Source: Bacteroidales bacterium UBA5349
Lineage (GTDB): Bacteria; Bacteroidota; Bacteroidia; Bacteroidales; Tenuifilaceae
Assembly (NCBI GenBank): GCA_002410065.1
Contig: DHQB01000009.1
Span: forward strand, 246,633-310,632
Direction of reading: 5' to 3'
DNA: 64,000 nucleotides
Each line of letters starts with the position of its first letter. Position 1 is the first letter of the stretch. Positions 35,717 through 43,584 of this stretch are shown piece after piece. Both the position numbers and the translations under genes were made by a program. The notes under the pieces were generated by a model. The model did no database searches. It was not told the DNA's origin and saw only the letters and a program-made list of their open reading frames with translations.

Positions 35717-37018
35717 TTAAACTACTTCTCCATAAAGATCGTACTCCTCAGCTCGGACTATTTTACAGGTTATTATTTCGCCCTCCACAATTTCAGTATT
35801 TTCAATAATGTCGATTAGTACCTCTTGATCAACCTCTGGCGAATCGAACTGTGTACGTCCAATTGCCCAATCACCTTCAAATCTGTCTATTATTACTTCG
35901 TATACCTTACCAATTCGCTCATTATTCTTGGCTAACGATATCCCTCTTTGTGTTTCCATTACACGATCGACCCTACTTTGTTTTTCTGCCTCAGTAATTG
36001 CATCATCTAATTTAGCCGATGCTGTTCCCTCCTCCTCAGAGTAACTAAAAACCCCCAATCTGTCAAATTTTACCTCTTTAACAAATTCGACTAGCTCTTC
36101 AAAATCTGATTCAGTTTCGCCGGGATGGCCAACGAGCAATGTTGTTCTAATTGCAACATCGGACACTAATTTTCTAATCTTTGCAATAAGGTCCAGGGTC
36201 TCATTCCTGCTAATACCCCTTTTCATCTCCTTTAGCACGTTAGTGCTAATATGCTGAAATGGAATATCAATATACTTGCAAATCTTCGGGTTTAAAGCCA
36301 TTTCAACAAGCAAATCCTCGGGGAATTGCGCTGGATAGGCATAGTGTATCCTAACCCATGATAGACCCTCAATCCTGCTTATTTCCCTTACTAATTGGGT
36401 TATTCGCCTCTCTCCGTACAAGTCTTTTCCATAAAAAGTAGAATCTTGCCCTATAAGTATCAACTCCTTAACACCATCCTTAACAAGTTCCTTCGCCTGC
36501 TCAATAATCTCATTTATTGGCTTTGATACATGCTTACCTCTAATTAAAGGGATGGCACAAAAACTACATCCCCAGTTGCAACCCTCTGATATTTTGAGGT
36601 ATGCATAGTGTTTAGGAGTTGTAATATATCGCTTATTTGCATTTTCAGTAGAGAAGTTAACATTTAGTTCACTAAGAATATCCTGTAGCTGATTGACCCC
36701 AAAGAAACCATCAACCTCTGGAATCTCCTTTTGCAAATCATTCTTATATCGTTGGGATAAGCACCCCATAACATAAACCCTATCAATTAGTCCTTTACGC
36801 TTGGCTTCAGAGTATGACAGTATAGTATTAATTGATTCTTCCTTTGCATCTGCAATAAAGCCACAAGTATTGATCACTACTGTTCGGGCTGATAAATCGT
36901 TGGAATCATTCTGCACACTCCATCCAGCAGCATTTAATTGCTTGAGTAAATATTCAGAATCAACAAGATTTTTTGAACATCCGAGTGTAACCACGTTTAT
37001 CTTCTTCACTTCTCTCAT
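35717..37018 (-). CDS. rimO: Ribosomal protein uS12 methylthiotransferase
   Basis: RimO adds a methylthio group to an Asp of ribosomal protein S12. The 433-residue protein has the N-terminal methylthiotransferase domain (VTLGCSKNLVDSEYLL and cluster cysteines CGFIADAKEESI and MGCLSQRY), the radical SAM motif GCNWGCSFCAIPLIRGKHVS (CxxxCxxC), and a C-terminal TRAM domain. The CSKNxVDSE opening separates RimO from MiaB. A -7 candidate lies 36 bp upstream of the start. Confidence 0.94.
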   Translation of the reverse strand: MREVKKINVVTLGCSKNLVDSEYLLKQLNAAGWSVQNDSNDLSARTVVINTCGFIADAKEESINTILSYSEAKRKGLIDRVYVMGCLSQRYKNDLQKEIPEVDGFFGVNQLQDILSELNVNFSTENANKRYITTPKHYAYLKISEGCNWGCSFCAIPLIRGKHVSKPINEIIEQAKELVKDGVKELILIGQDSTFYGKDLYGERRITQLVREISRIEGLSWVRIHYAYPAQFPEDLLVEMALNPKICKYIDIPFQHISTNVLKEMKRGISRNETLDLIAKIRKLVSDVAIRTTLLVGHPGETESDFEELVEFVKEVKFDRLGVFSYSEEEGTASAKLDDAITEAEKQSRVDRVMETQRGISLAKNNERIGKVYEVIIDRFEGDWAIGRTQFDSPEVDQEVLIDIIENTEIVEGEIITCKIVRAEEYDLYGEVV

Positions 37019-37053
37019 TTCAATAATTATTAATTAGCTCCTAATTAAGGGTG

Positions 37054-37061
37054 CAAAGTTA
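37054..37061 (-). promoter_or_regulatory. Candidate -7 element of rimO
   Basis: On the minus strand this reads TAACTTTG, an exact TAnnTTTG match 36 bp before the rimO start. No matching -33 element is evident. Confidence 0.4.
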
Positions 37062-37145
37062 GCAAAGGCAAAAAATTTAGCGATATTTACCTATTCAATT
37101 CTTTCATAATTACAGAACAAACTCTATTAATTAACTTTTACCATA

Positions 37146-38651
37146 ATGCTTTCAGAGAAGGATATTATACAACTAGAGGGGCTTGGAATGCTAACTGATC
37201 AGATTTATAGGCAGATAGATAATTTCAAGGTTGGCTTCCCTCCCATTGATCTTGTTAAGCCTGCAACGGTAAATGATGGAATTATTAAGCTTGAATGTTA
37301 TGAGGTTGATGATTTGATAGAGATTTACAAGAGTTACGAAGGTGTTCGTTTAAAGTTTGTTCCTGCATCCGGTGCAGCAACTCGTATGTTTGAAGCGCTG
37401 ATTAAATATACTACTACAGGGGAAAATAATGCATCTGTTGAGGAGTTTGTTTTAAACCTATGCAAATTTCCATTCTATAATGATCTAAAAGAAGAGTTGA
37501 GTAAAAAAGGCTTATCTCCTAACGAACTGATTCAACAAGAAAATTTTAAACCTATAATTGATGCATTGCTTGATGCAAATGGCCTCAATTATGGCTCACT
37601 CCCAAAAGGGCTTATCAAGTTTCATAGGTATAATGACTATGCACGCACTGCATTTGAAGAGCAGTTAATTGAAGGTACCCAGTATGCCAGAATGCCTAAT
37701 AACGAAGTTAGCATCCATTTAACTGTTTCGCCTGAACATTTGGATAATTTCAAGGGAATTTTGAACTCTATATCACCTGAAATTTGCAAAGAGTATGATG
37801 TTAAGCTTAACGTCACCTTTTCGGAACAGAATAAGTGCACAGATACCATTGCTGTTGACAATAGCAATATACCAATTAGGGATTCTGAAGGAAATTTGCT
37901 GTTCCGCCCTGGCGGACACGGTGCTTTAATCCAAAATTTAAACAAGCTATCAGGTGATATCATCTTTATTAAGAACATTGATAATGTTGTGCCCGATAGG
38001 CTTAAACCCCAAACTGTTCTCTATAAAAAGGCTCTTGCGGGGCTTCTTATTAGCTATCAAAGCATCATTTTCGATTATTTAAGCCTTTTACAAAGTGATG
38101 GTATTGGAATTGAGCAGCTTAATGAAATTCTTGACTTTACAATCAACGAACTTTGTATACTTCCCCCATCAGGCTTTGAAGTAAGCAGCACCTCAGCTCT
38201 AAAAACTTATCTGCATGAAAAGCTGAACCGTCCGCTTAGAGTTTGTGGAATGGTTAAAAACGAGGGAGAGCCAGGTGGTGGTCCATTTTGGGTAACAAAT
38301 AGCGATGGTACCATATCGCTTCAAATTATTGAATCATCGCAAGTTGATAAAAATAATACTAACCAAAAAGAGATCTTTGGCGCATCAACACATTTTAATC
38401 CTGTTGATTTAATTTGTGCAACCAAAGATGTTGATGGTCAGAAATTTGATCTTCTAAACTACACAGATCCAGCAACTGGATTTATTACAACTAAAAGCAA
38501 AGATGGCAGGGAGATGAAGGTTCAGGAACTTCCTGGCCTATGGAATGGTGCAATGGCCTATTGGAATACTATTTTTGTTGAAGTTCCCTTAGCCACATTT
38601 AATCCTGTAAAAACGGTGTTAGATTTACTTCGCGATCAGCATCGGGAGTAG
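37146..38651 (+). CDS. DUF4301 family protein
   Basis: The 501-residue soluble protein has the family signature KFVPASGAATRMFEALIKYT around residues 75-95. A further conserved region is HLTVSPEH and FRPGGHGALIQNLN. The VPASGAATRMF and RPGGHGALI sequences resemble the phosphate-binding loop and sugar-nucleotide motif of nucleotidyltransferase folds, so an NTP-transferase-like activity is plausible. It has not been assigned, as far as I know. It stands alone and converges with the UPF0316 gene 16 bp away. Confidence 0.85.
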   Translation: MLSEKDIIQLEGLGMLTDQIYRQIDNFKVGFPPIDLVKPATVNDGIIKLECYEVDDLIEIYKSYEGVRLKFVPASGAATRMFEALIKYTTTGENNASVEEFVLNLCKFPFYNDLKEELSKKGLSPNELIQQENFKPIIDALLDANGLNYGSLPKGLIKFHRYNDYARTAFEEQLIEGTQYARMPNNEVSIHLTVSPEHLDNFKGILNSISPEICKEYDVKLNVTFSEQNKCTDTIAVDNSNIPIRDSEGNLLFRPGGHGALIQNLNKLSGDIIFIKNIDNVVPDRLKPQTVLYKKALAGLLISYQSIIFDYLSLLQSDGIGIEQLNEILDFTINELCILPPSGFEVSSTSALKTYLHEKLNRPLRVCGMVKNEGEPGGGPFWVTNSDGTISLQIIESSQVDKNNTNQKEIFGASTHFNPVDLICATKDVDGQKFDLLNYTDPATGFITTKSKDGREMKVQELPGLWNGAMAYWNTIFVEVPLATFNPVKTVLDLLRDQHRE

Positions 38652-38667
38652 TTCTAGTGTATCAAGG

Positions 38668-39258
38668 CTATTTCCCCTTACGCCAGTGTTTAAACGGATT
38701 GAGTTTGCTGATTGGGGATTTTGATGGGAATATCCCAGAGCTAACCTTACGAACATCCTCAATAGAGAAAAATGCTTTTGGGTTAAACTGTTCTATTACA
38801 GCCATAACGTCTGGCAAGTTATTACGCTTAACAATTGAGTATATTAAATGAACCTTCCCTACGCTTCCTTCACCCTCAACCATAGTAGCTCCATAACCTT
38901 TCTCATTTAGTTTCTTTACCAAAAGATTCCCGTCCTTTGATGCAATAATTCTTATTACCAGACTACCCATTGCCAAATGCTCCTCTAGCCTCATGCCTAC
39001 CCAATTGCCAGTAGCAAAACCAGCAGCATAGGCAAAATAGCAAGCAAAATTATTAAGATTGCTCATTATCTGCCCAATGGCAATTATCCATATAAATACT
39101 TCAAAGAAGCCTAATATTGGAGCGATTATTCTCTCTCCTTTTGAGACAAAGATAATCCTCATTGTCCCTATTGTAACGTCAATAATACGTGCTAAAAAAA
39201 TTAGCAAAGGCAACACGAAAAATAAATACAGGTTGCTCTCGAGAAATAATGGATCCAT
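38668..39258 (-). CDS. UPF0316 membrane protein with DUF2179 domain
   Basis: The 196-residue protein has three membrane helices in residues 1-90 (LYLFFVLPLLIFLARIIDVT, then IAPILGFFEVFIWIIAIGQI and a third Gly/Ala-rich helix). A C-terminal cytoplasmic alpha/beta domain of the DUF2179 type follows (GSLVIRIIASKDGNLLVKKL, GYGATMVEGEGSVGKV). DUF2179 domains are suspected small-molecule sensors. The substrate and role of UPF0316 are unknown. Confidence 0.85.
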   Translation of the reverse strand: MDPLFLESNLYLFFVLPLLIFLARIIDVTIGTMRIIFVSKGERIIAPILGFFEVFIWIIAIGQIMSNLNNFACYFAYAAGFATGNWVGMRLEEHLAMGSLVIRIIASKDGNLLVKKLNEKGYGATMVEGEGSVGKVHLIYSIVKRNNLPDVMAVIEQFNPKAFFSIEDVRKVSSGIFPSKSPISKLNPFKHWRKGK

Positions 39259-39347
39259 TTTGAATGTTTTTTAGGGATGCAAATCTATGGAATCTTCTAT
39301 AGATAACAATTCTTACAATTATAATTAAAATAGTTATTTAAAGCAAT

Positions 39348-39854
39348 TTATTCGTTAATCTTATCCAAAGCATCCAAGCCATCAATTTTCATTGATTGAG
39401 AGATTTTCGCAATCTGCTTTAAATCAATGCTTTTGCCCTGAATAGATATTAGTACGTTATCATTACCCCCTCCAATGAGCAAAAGTTCGACAATCTTTCC
39501 TTGCACATCTTTTACCAAAAAAGTTAGATGTTCATCCTTCTCCTTAATAACCATGAGTTCCTTATAATCCTTTTTGGGGAGTTCTTTCATTATCTCGTCA
39601 TAAAAATTAACACCTTGCTTTGGGTTATCAGTGGCCAAAATCTTAATGCTTGACAAGCCGTTCAGGGCATTGTTAAAATCCTTGTCCTCACTATCCATTG
39701 AAGAGAATAGAGAAAACATGTACTCAGATATGTAAACTGAGGTGTAGCCTTCTTTCCCTGAATATTTCTCAAAAAGTTTATCCACAGGAGAGTTCTGTCC
39801 CCACAGCATGCTCGAGAATGCGAGCATAGAAAGTAGAATAAAAATCCTTTTCAT
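39348..39854 (-). CDS. DUF4252 exported protein (distal copy)
   Basis: The 168-residue protein has a signal peptide (MKRIFILLSMLAFSSMLWGQ) and a single DUF4252 domain (SPVDKLFEKYSGKEGYTSVY at the mature N terminus). It is about 30 per cent similar by eye to the DUF4252 protein at 41172-41681, with the same opening (KYSGKxGxTSVxI). The function is unknown. It ends a four-gene minus-strand unit of DUF4252, ECF sigma factor, anti-sigma-like protein and DUF4252, separated from the gene before it by 56 bp. Confidence 0.82.
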   Translation of the reverse strand: MKRIFILLSMLAFSSMLWGQNSPVDKLFEKYSGKEGYTSVYISEYMFSLFSSMDSEDKDFNNALNGLSSIKILATDNPKQGVNFYDEIMKELPKKDYKELMVIKEKDEHLTFLVKDVQGKIVELLLIGGGNDNVLISIQGKSIDLKQIAKISQSMKIDGLDALDKINE

Positions 39855-39910
39855 ATTATTAACTGTTTAGTTTTTTCTTAATTCTATGTTGTTTAATGAT
39901 TACTCATATT

Positions 39911-40501
39911 CTAGTCCTCAGCACTTAATTTACCATTAATGTAAACAACCTCAGTCTTTCCTATACTTTCGACCATATTAAGGTAAGAGATATTTTTGGA
40001 AAGCCTGTCGAAAGTTTTAAAAGATTTTTGAGGGGTTTGTAAGTGACTTAAAGGCTCTAACTCATCTTTTGCTCGGTTTATTTTTGAACCAATAAGTGCC
40101 AATACTCGTTGCGTTTCCAGTAGGGCCAATTGTGGATCATCGTAAGTATCAACAAGCAAACTTGTATTGCTTTTTGCTGTAAAGAAGAGCGTAAACCCTA
40201 TTGCTAGAGCAATTGTAGCAGCAGAAGATAAAACTGCAGCCATACGAGCATACTTTTTTCTGTGTTTCGTGTCGGATTGTTGCCATTTATCAACTTCAGA
40301 TTGAATGGACTCAATAATAAGATTATCATCAACTTTAGGTTGTTCAGATAACATTCGCATCAAGTCCTTGTCAACTGTTGTATCCGTGGAAACATCAAAG
40401 TCTTCTTGCTCAGTAAAAAGTTGCTTAAGTAAAGCCTCTTCTTCCAATGAGGTTTCACCGTTATAGTACTTTTCAAGCAAAATTTTAGTTTTGTTATCCA
40501 T
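39911..40501 (-). CDS. Putative anti-sigma factor, single-pass membrane protein
   Basis: The 196-residue protein lies 4 bp after the ECF sigma gene. The N-terminal 90 residues are acidic and cytoplasmic-looking (MDNKTKILLEKYYNGETSLE, the small helical opening common in Bacteroidetes anti-sigma-like proteins). Then come a basic stretch (KHRKKYARM), one membrane helix (AAVLSSAATIALAIGFTLFF) and a periplasmic domain of about 80 residues. No zinc-binding HxxxCxxC motif is seen. The anti-sigma role is inferred from topology and gene order. Confidence 0.7.
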   Translation of the reverse strand: MDNKTKILLEKYYNGETSLEEEALLKQLFTEQEDFDVSTDTTVDKDLMRMLSEQPKVDDNLIIESIQSEVDKWQQSDTKHRKKYARMAAVLSSAATIALAIGFTLFFTAKSNTSLLVDTYDDPQLALLETQRVLALIGSKINRAKDELEPLSHLQTPQKSFKTFDRLSKNISYLNMVESIGKTEVVYINGKLSAED

Positions 40502-40505
40502 AAAA

Positions 40506-41015
40506 TTATTTAGTATTAACTTTCATTTTGGTTACAACGTACTCCTTAATGCCTTTTCTTGCTCTCGACAGATTAACCCTAACATTCTCTGATGTTAAGC
40601 CTAGTTCTATCGCAATATCCTTAAATTCCATTTGCTCAATATCCCTCATCGTAAATATCTTTTGGTGCATTTCACTTAATGATGCCAATGCTTCTCTAAC
40701 CAATATTAACCTATCATCAACATCTTCATAACTAGAACTATCATTGTCTGAATATTCATAAACAACGCTTTGCTCAATTGGCAAGGTGCTTTTGCGTAAT
40801 CTAATCCTATCTATGCATGTGTTGCGCGTAATGGTTTTAGTGTAAGCTTCAATGCTTTTAATGACCGCTAAACCCTTACGATTAACCCAAAGTTTATGGA
40901 ACACATCCTGTACACAATCTTTGGCCTCATCTGAATCTCCCAAAAGTTTATAACAAATGCTGTACAATAAAGGGCTTAAAGGAATTATTTTTTCTTTAAA
41001 AAAATGCTCATCCAT
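40506..41015 (-). CDS. ECF-type RNA polymerase sigma factor
   Basis: The 169-residue protein starts at MDEHFFKEKIIPLSPLLYSI. The upstream in-frame extension to 41162 has no sigma similarity and runs into the preceding gene's spacer. Region 2 is KLLGDSDEAKDCVQDVFHKL with TRNTCIDRIR. Region 4 is LSEMHQKIFTMRDIEQMEFK followed by the helix-turn-helix DIAIELGLTSENVRVNLSRA. It is translationally close to the anti-sigma-like gene. A possible self-type promoter lies upstream of the first gene of the unit at 41738-41762. Confidence 0.88.
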   Translation of the reverse strand: MDEHFFKEKIIPLSPLLYSICYKLLGDSDEAKDCVQDVFHKLWVNRKGLAVIKSIEAYTKTITRNTCIDRIRLRKSTLPIEQSVVYEYSDNDSSSYEDVDDRLILVREALASLSEMHQKIFTMRDIEQMEFKDIAIELGLTSENVRVNLSRARKGIKEYVVTKMKVNTK

Positions 41016-41171
41016 TAGCTTACTTGCCAAATTTAAACCTGTTTTTCTTGAAGCAGTATTAACCCTACGCAAAAAGATATTATTATTTGCATTGATTTTT
41101 TTACAGCCATCATGTTTTGTTTGTGCACCCCTAAAACAAATTACTGTTTTAGGAGTGCACAAATATTTCTC

Positions 41172-41681
41172 CTATTGTTGTTCAAGGCTCTTTAATAAAG
41201 ACATGTGGCTCATACCTGCCTTATCTGATGAACTCCCTAGACTAGCTAATTCATTTAATTTAATATTCCCGGAAAGCGAAAGCAGAACTTCTTCTGTCTT
41301 ATCAGTTGCCAGCATCACCAAATCGGTTATCATATCACCATTCTGTTTCACAAAGAAGTCAACCTTTTGTTCACCATCAACAATTTGCATAATGGTTTTA
41401 TATTTTAGTTTTACCATCTGTGCCCTTATTTCATTGGTAAACCCTACTGTCTTATCTTCGGAGACTAGAATTTTTAAAGATACAATTTTCTCGGAAAGTT
41501 GTTTTAGATCTTCATCTTTAGCATCGACCAAGGATAGTAGTTTAAACAACTCTGGTGTTATTGATACTGATGTAAAGCCAGGTTTACCTGAGTATTGTAT
41601 AAAAGCATTATCTATGGCTGATTGGCTAAAAGCGTTAGTAACTGCAAGGAAAAGTGTAATAGCTAAAGTTATTGTTCTCAT
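41172..41681 (-). CDS. DUF4252 exported protein (first gene of ECF unit)
   Basis: The 169-residue protein has a signal peptide (MRTITLAITLFLAVTNAFSQ) and one DUF4252 domain (IDNAFIQYSGKPGFTSVSIT). It is the promoter-proximal gene of the ECF unit, and its paralogue is the last gene. Such paired copies on both sides of a sigma/anti-sigma pair suggest that these exported proteins are part of, or the output of, the regulated response. No catalytic motif is seen. Confidence 0.83.
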   Translation of the reverse strand: MRTITLAITLFLAVTNAFSQSAIDNAFIQYSGKPGFTSVSITPELFKLLSLVDAKDEDLKQLSEKIVSLKILVSEDKTVGFTNEIRAQMVKLKYKTIMQIVDGEQKVDFFVKQNGDMITDLVMLATDKTEEVLLSLSGNIKLNELASLGSSSDKAGMSHMSLLKSLEQQ

Positions 41682-41737
41682 AATTCATTTAATTATAGTT
41701 AATAAAATGTTAAGCTAACCGCGGTTTATATAATAAT

Positions 41738-41762
41738 GACGAACAACCATTCAATTTGTAAC
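41738..41762 (-). promoter_or_regulatory. Possible ECF sigma-type promoter
   Basis: On the minus strand GTTACAA (41762-41756) is followed after 14 bp by CGTC (41741-41738), resembling the AAC-like -35 and CGTC -10 of many ECF promoters. It stands about 57 bp before the first gene of the ECF unit, and no TAnnTTTG element is present there. Confidence 0.3.
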
Positions 41763-41873
41763 AACTTAATCCATTTTTTTAAAATTTAAGTGTTATAAAA
41801 TGCTATAAAAACCTAGATACTAATACCATTAGAATTTTCTTGCTAAAAAAAATCAAAAAAATAAAGATTATGC

Positions 41874-41904
41874 TTGTATAGAACGATATAAAGCATTAGT
41901 TTTG
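41874..41904 (+). promoter_or_regulatory. Promoter of the RNA leader and tRNA-Lys genes
   Basis: TTG at 41874-41876, 20 bp, then TAGTTTTG at 41897-41904: a full Bacteroidetes promoter. Transcription would start near 41911. No other promoter is visible before the tRNA genes. Confidence 0.6.
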
Positions 41905-41910
41905 CAGCGC

Positions 41911-41995
41911 TTTTAGAGTTTTTGAAGAGAAATTTAAGGTAACTTATATTCAAAGCATTAAGCTTACCTTAAGGACGTTAAAGTCCTTTTTTTTT
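41911..41995 (+). ncRNA. Candidate structured small RNA or tRNA-operon leader with intrinsic terminator
   Basis: About 85 nt between the promoter and the first tRNA can fold into two adjacent helices. The first is AAGGTAA-CTTA (41936-41946) with TAAG-C-TTACCTT (41959-41970), 11 bp with one bulge. The second is AAGGAC (41971-41976) with GTCCTT (41983-41988), loop GTTAAA, followed by nine Ts (41987-41995). The second helix plus T-run is a classical terminator. The tRNA starts only 8 bp later. Either this is a separate sRNA with read-through into the tRNAs, or an attenuating leader. Confidence 0.5.
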
Positions 41996-42002
41996 CAAAT
42001 TT

Positions 42003-42075
42003 GATTCAGTAGCTCAGCTGGTAGAGCACATCCCTTTTAAGGATGGGGTCCTGGGTTCGAGCCCCAGCTGGATCA
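42003..42075 (+). tRNA. tRNA-Lys(UUU), first copy
   Basis: This is a 73-nt cloverleaf. The acceptor stem GATTCAG (42003-42009) pairs with CTGGATC (42068-42074) and the discriminator is A. The D arm contains AGCTCAGCTGGTAGAGC. The anticodon loop CTTTTAA, with anticodon TTT, is closed by ATCC/GGAT, and the T arm contains GGTTCGAGCC. CCA is not encoded. Confidence 0.95.
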
Positions 42076-42092
42076 CAAAAAGCAAAATGGAA

Positions 42093-42165
42093 GATTCAGT
42101 AGCTCAGCTGGTAGAGCACATCCCTTTTAAGGATGGGGTCCTGGGTTCGAGCCCCAGCTGGATCA
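42093..42165 (+). tRNA. tRNA-Lys(UUU), second identical copy
   Basis: Identical over all 73 bases to the copy at 42003-42075, with a 17-bp spacer between them. Anticodon TTT, CCA not encoded. A bidirectional terminator follows. The spacer differs from the downstream flank, so this looks like a true tandem gene pair. Confidence 0.95.
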
Positions 42166-42170
42166 CAAAA

Positions 42171-42195
42171 AAAAGCAGCCTAGGCTGCTTTTTTT
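42171..42195. terminator. Bidirectional terminator between tRNA-Lys genes and SiaC-like genes
   Basis: GCAGCC-TA-GGCTGC (42175-42188) is flanked by As on the left and seven Ts on the right. It can serve the tRNA transcript and the minus-strand SiaC unit, whose stop is at 42198. Confidence 0.85.
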
Positions 42196-42197
42196 AT

Positions 42198-42602
42198 TTA
42201 GTTAAATGGGGATTCAATACACTTATGCGGAATTTTTAGTCCGCTAAATTCGAATAGTTCCTCACCTGATTCCCTCATCTCTTCATCATCGCTTTCATAA
42301 TACCATTCAACAAATATAGTGCTTCCTGTATCGGTAAATTCGTGAATCTTTTGAAGTAGAGTGATTAAATATTTATAGGTAGCCGAATTGAAATACCTGA
42401 AGAAGATAATAACTTTTATATCTTTTGTAGTCTTAGATTTCTTGAGAAAAGAGTTGTATTCATCTAGCCAATCCATTACTGGTTGAAAAAATTTTGTTAC
42501 ATTTTCAGGATGGCAAATTCCTTTAATTTTAAAAACATTTGTATCTGGATCAAATAAAACGTCTGGAGAATCTTTATGTGCTTTGATACGTAACTCTCTC
42601 AT
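42198..42602 (-). CDS. SiaC/DUF1987 family phosphoprotein, divergent third copy
   Basis: The 134-residue protein is one DUF1987 domain (SPDVLFDPDTNVFKIKGICH, then FFRYFNSATYKYLI). SiaC proteins are STAS-like regulators switched by phosphorylation of a Thr in the motif DYFNTxSSK. Here the motif reads RYFNSATYK, so the acceptor would be Ser73 and the flanking residues are changed. It is the last of three tandem copies and the least like the others. It may be phosphorylated differently or not at all. In Pseudomonas the unphosphorylated form activates a diguanylate cyclase. The partner here is unknown. Confidence 0.85.
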   Translation of the reverse strand: MRELRIKAHKDSPDVLFDPDTNVFKIKGICHPENVTKFFQPVMDWLDEYNSFLKKSKTTKDIKVIIFFRYFNSATYKYLITLLQKIHEFTDTGSTIFVEWYYESDDEEMRESGEELFEFSGLKIPHKCIESPFN

Positions 42603-42614
42603 AACTAATTATAA

Positions 42615-43001
42615 TTAGTGCTTATCTACTTTTGGAACAAAGTTAAAAGGAATGTTTAATAATTCGGAAAACTCCTCTCCTGCCTCAGCCAGTTCGGCAT
42701 CATACTTTGGAAACATCCAGGTTACCTCAACCTGTTTACCAACTCTATAAAGATCTCTAAGTTTTGAGAGGAGAATCAATATCATTTTGGAGGAAGCTGT
42801 ATTAAAATAGTCAAAATCTAAAACAATATTTGTAAAGTCGTTAGGCTTCTCTCTGTACTCATCGAACCATTCAATAACGGGACCGTAAAAACTCTTAACA
42901 TCCTCGGGCAAGCATTTACCTTGAATTAGAAAAATGCCATTCTCCTTATCAAGGATAACCTTGGGAGTGATTTCAGTTGGTGAAATATCAATAACTTTCA
43001 T
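42615..43001 (-). CDS. SiaC/DUF1987 family phosphoprotein, second copy
   Basis: The 128-residue DUF1987 domain has the acceptor motif DYFNTASSKM, with Thr68 at the same residue number as the known SiaC phosphosite. The opening (TPKVILDKENGIFLIQGKCL and PEDVKSFYGPVIEWFDEY) closely follows the first copy. It lies 31 bp downstream of the first copy and 12 bp upstream of the third. It is probably a substrate of the SiaB-like kinase encoded at 55522-56097, by analogy with the Sia system. Confidence 0.87.
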   Translation of the reverse strand: MKVIDISPTEITPKVILDKENGIFLIQGKCLPEDVKSFYGPVIEWFDEYREKPNDFTNIVLDFDYFNTASSKMILILLSKLRDLYRVGKQVEVTWMFPKYDAELAEAGEEFSELLNIPFNFVPKVDKH

Positions 43002-43032
43002 GCTTGCTTTTGTGAGATGCTAAATTATTGAA

Positions 43033-43422
43033 CTACTGAGGAATTGGTTGATATTTGATAAAATTGAAAGGAACTTCTACTATGTCGGCATAATCTTCAC
43101 CGGCATCCTGCATATCCTCATCATCTTCTTGGTAGTACCAATCAATGGATACTTTATGACCAGCCTCTTGCATGTCCTTGAATTTCTCAAATATTTCAAG
43201 TAGCATTTTTGATGATGCGGTATTGAAGTAGTCCATTTTAATAATTAAAACCGTTTCAGGATTGGGTGATTCCGCATATTCTAAAACCCATTTGATTAGT
43301 GGACTATAAAATTCTTTAACATCCTCGGGGAGCGATTTTCCTGTGATTGAGAAAACACCAATCTCTTTGTTAAAAATCACTTCTGGTGTTTCGTGGGATC
43401 CTTTAATGTTTAGTACTTCCAT
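43033..43422 (-). CDS. SiaC/DUF1987 family phosphoprotein, first copy
   Basis: The 129-residue DUF1987 domain starts MEVLNIKGSHETPEVIFNKE and contains the acceptor motif MDYFNTASSKML with Thr68. Acidic residues fill the segment 98-112 (YQEDDEDMQDAGED), as in the family. It is the promoter-proximal gene of the triplet, with a complete promoter 52-83 bp upstream. Confidence 0.88.
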   Translation of the reverse strand: MEVLNIKGSHETPEVIFNKEIGVFSITGKSLPEDVKEFYSPLIKWVLEYAESPNPETVLIIKMDYFNTASSKMLLEIFEKFKDMQEAGHKVSIDWYYQEDDEDMQDAGEDYADIVEVPFNFIKYQPIPQ

Positions 43423-43473
43423 GTTGCTATTATGGTTAATTTATAGATTTTCTTCTTCAAATGGTTGGTTTAA

Positions 43474-43505
43474 CAAATTTACAACTAATGAAACGAATTA
43501 GCAAA
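43474..43505 (-). promoter_or_regulatory. Promoter of the SiaC-like triplet
   Basis: On the minus strand TTTG (43505-43502), 20 bp, then TAAATTTG (43481-43474), a full Bacteroidetes -33/-7 pair about 50 bp before the first SiaC-like start codon. Confidence 0.55.
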
Positions 43506-43584
43506 CACGAAATACTCTTTATAATACTTTTTTTTAAAAAGTTCCTGGAATAGTCCTAGAAAAATTTCATTAGCTAGGCAAAGA

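Larger units (their letters stand above)
41682..42002. other. Divergent control region between ECF unit and tRNA-Lys genes
   Basis: Of 321 bp without coding sequence, the left part holds a possible ECF-type promoter reading left. The right part holds a complete -33/-7 promoter reading right and a short structured RNA ending in a terminator. The middle (about 41765-41870) is AT-rich and shows nothing I can name. Confidence 0.6.

Noticed and set aside
41016..41162. 49-residue N-terminal extension of the ECF sigma factor
   Set aside because: The extension is Cys/Lys-rich without sigma similarity; region 2 begins normally from the ATG at 41015.
42003..42165. The two identical tRNA-Lys genes as an assembly duplication
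   Set aside because: The spacer and both flanks differ in sequence, so a tandem gene pair explains the data better.
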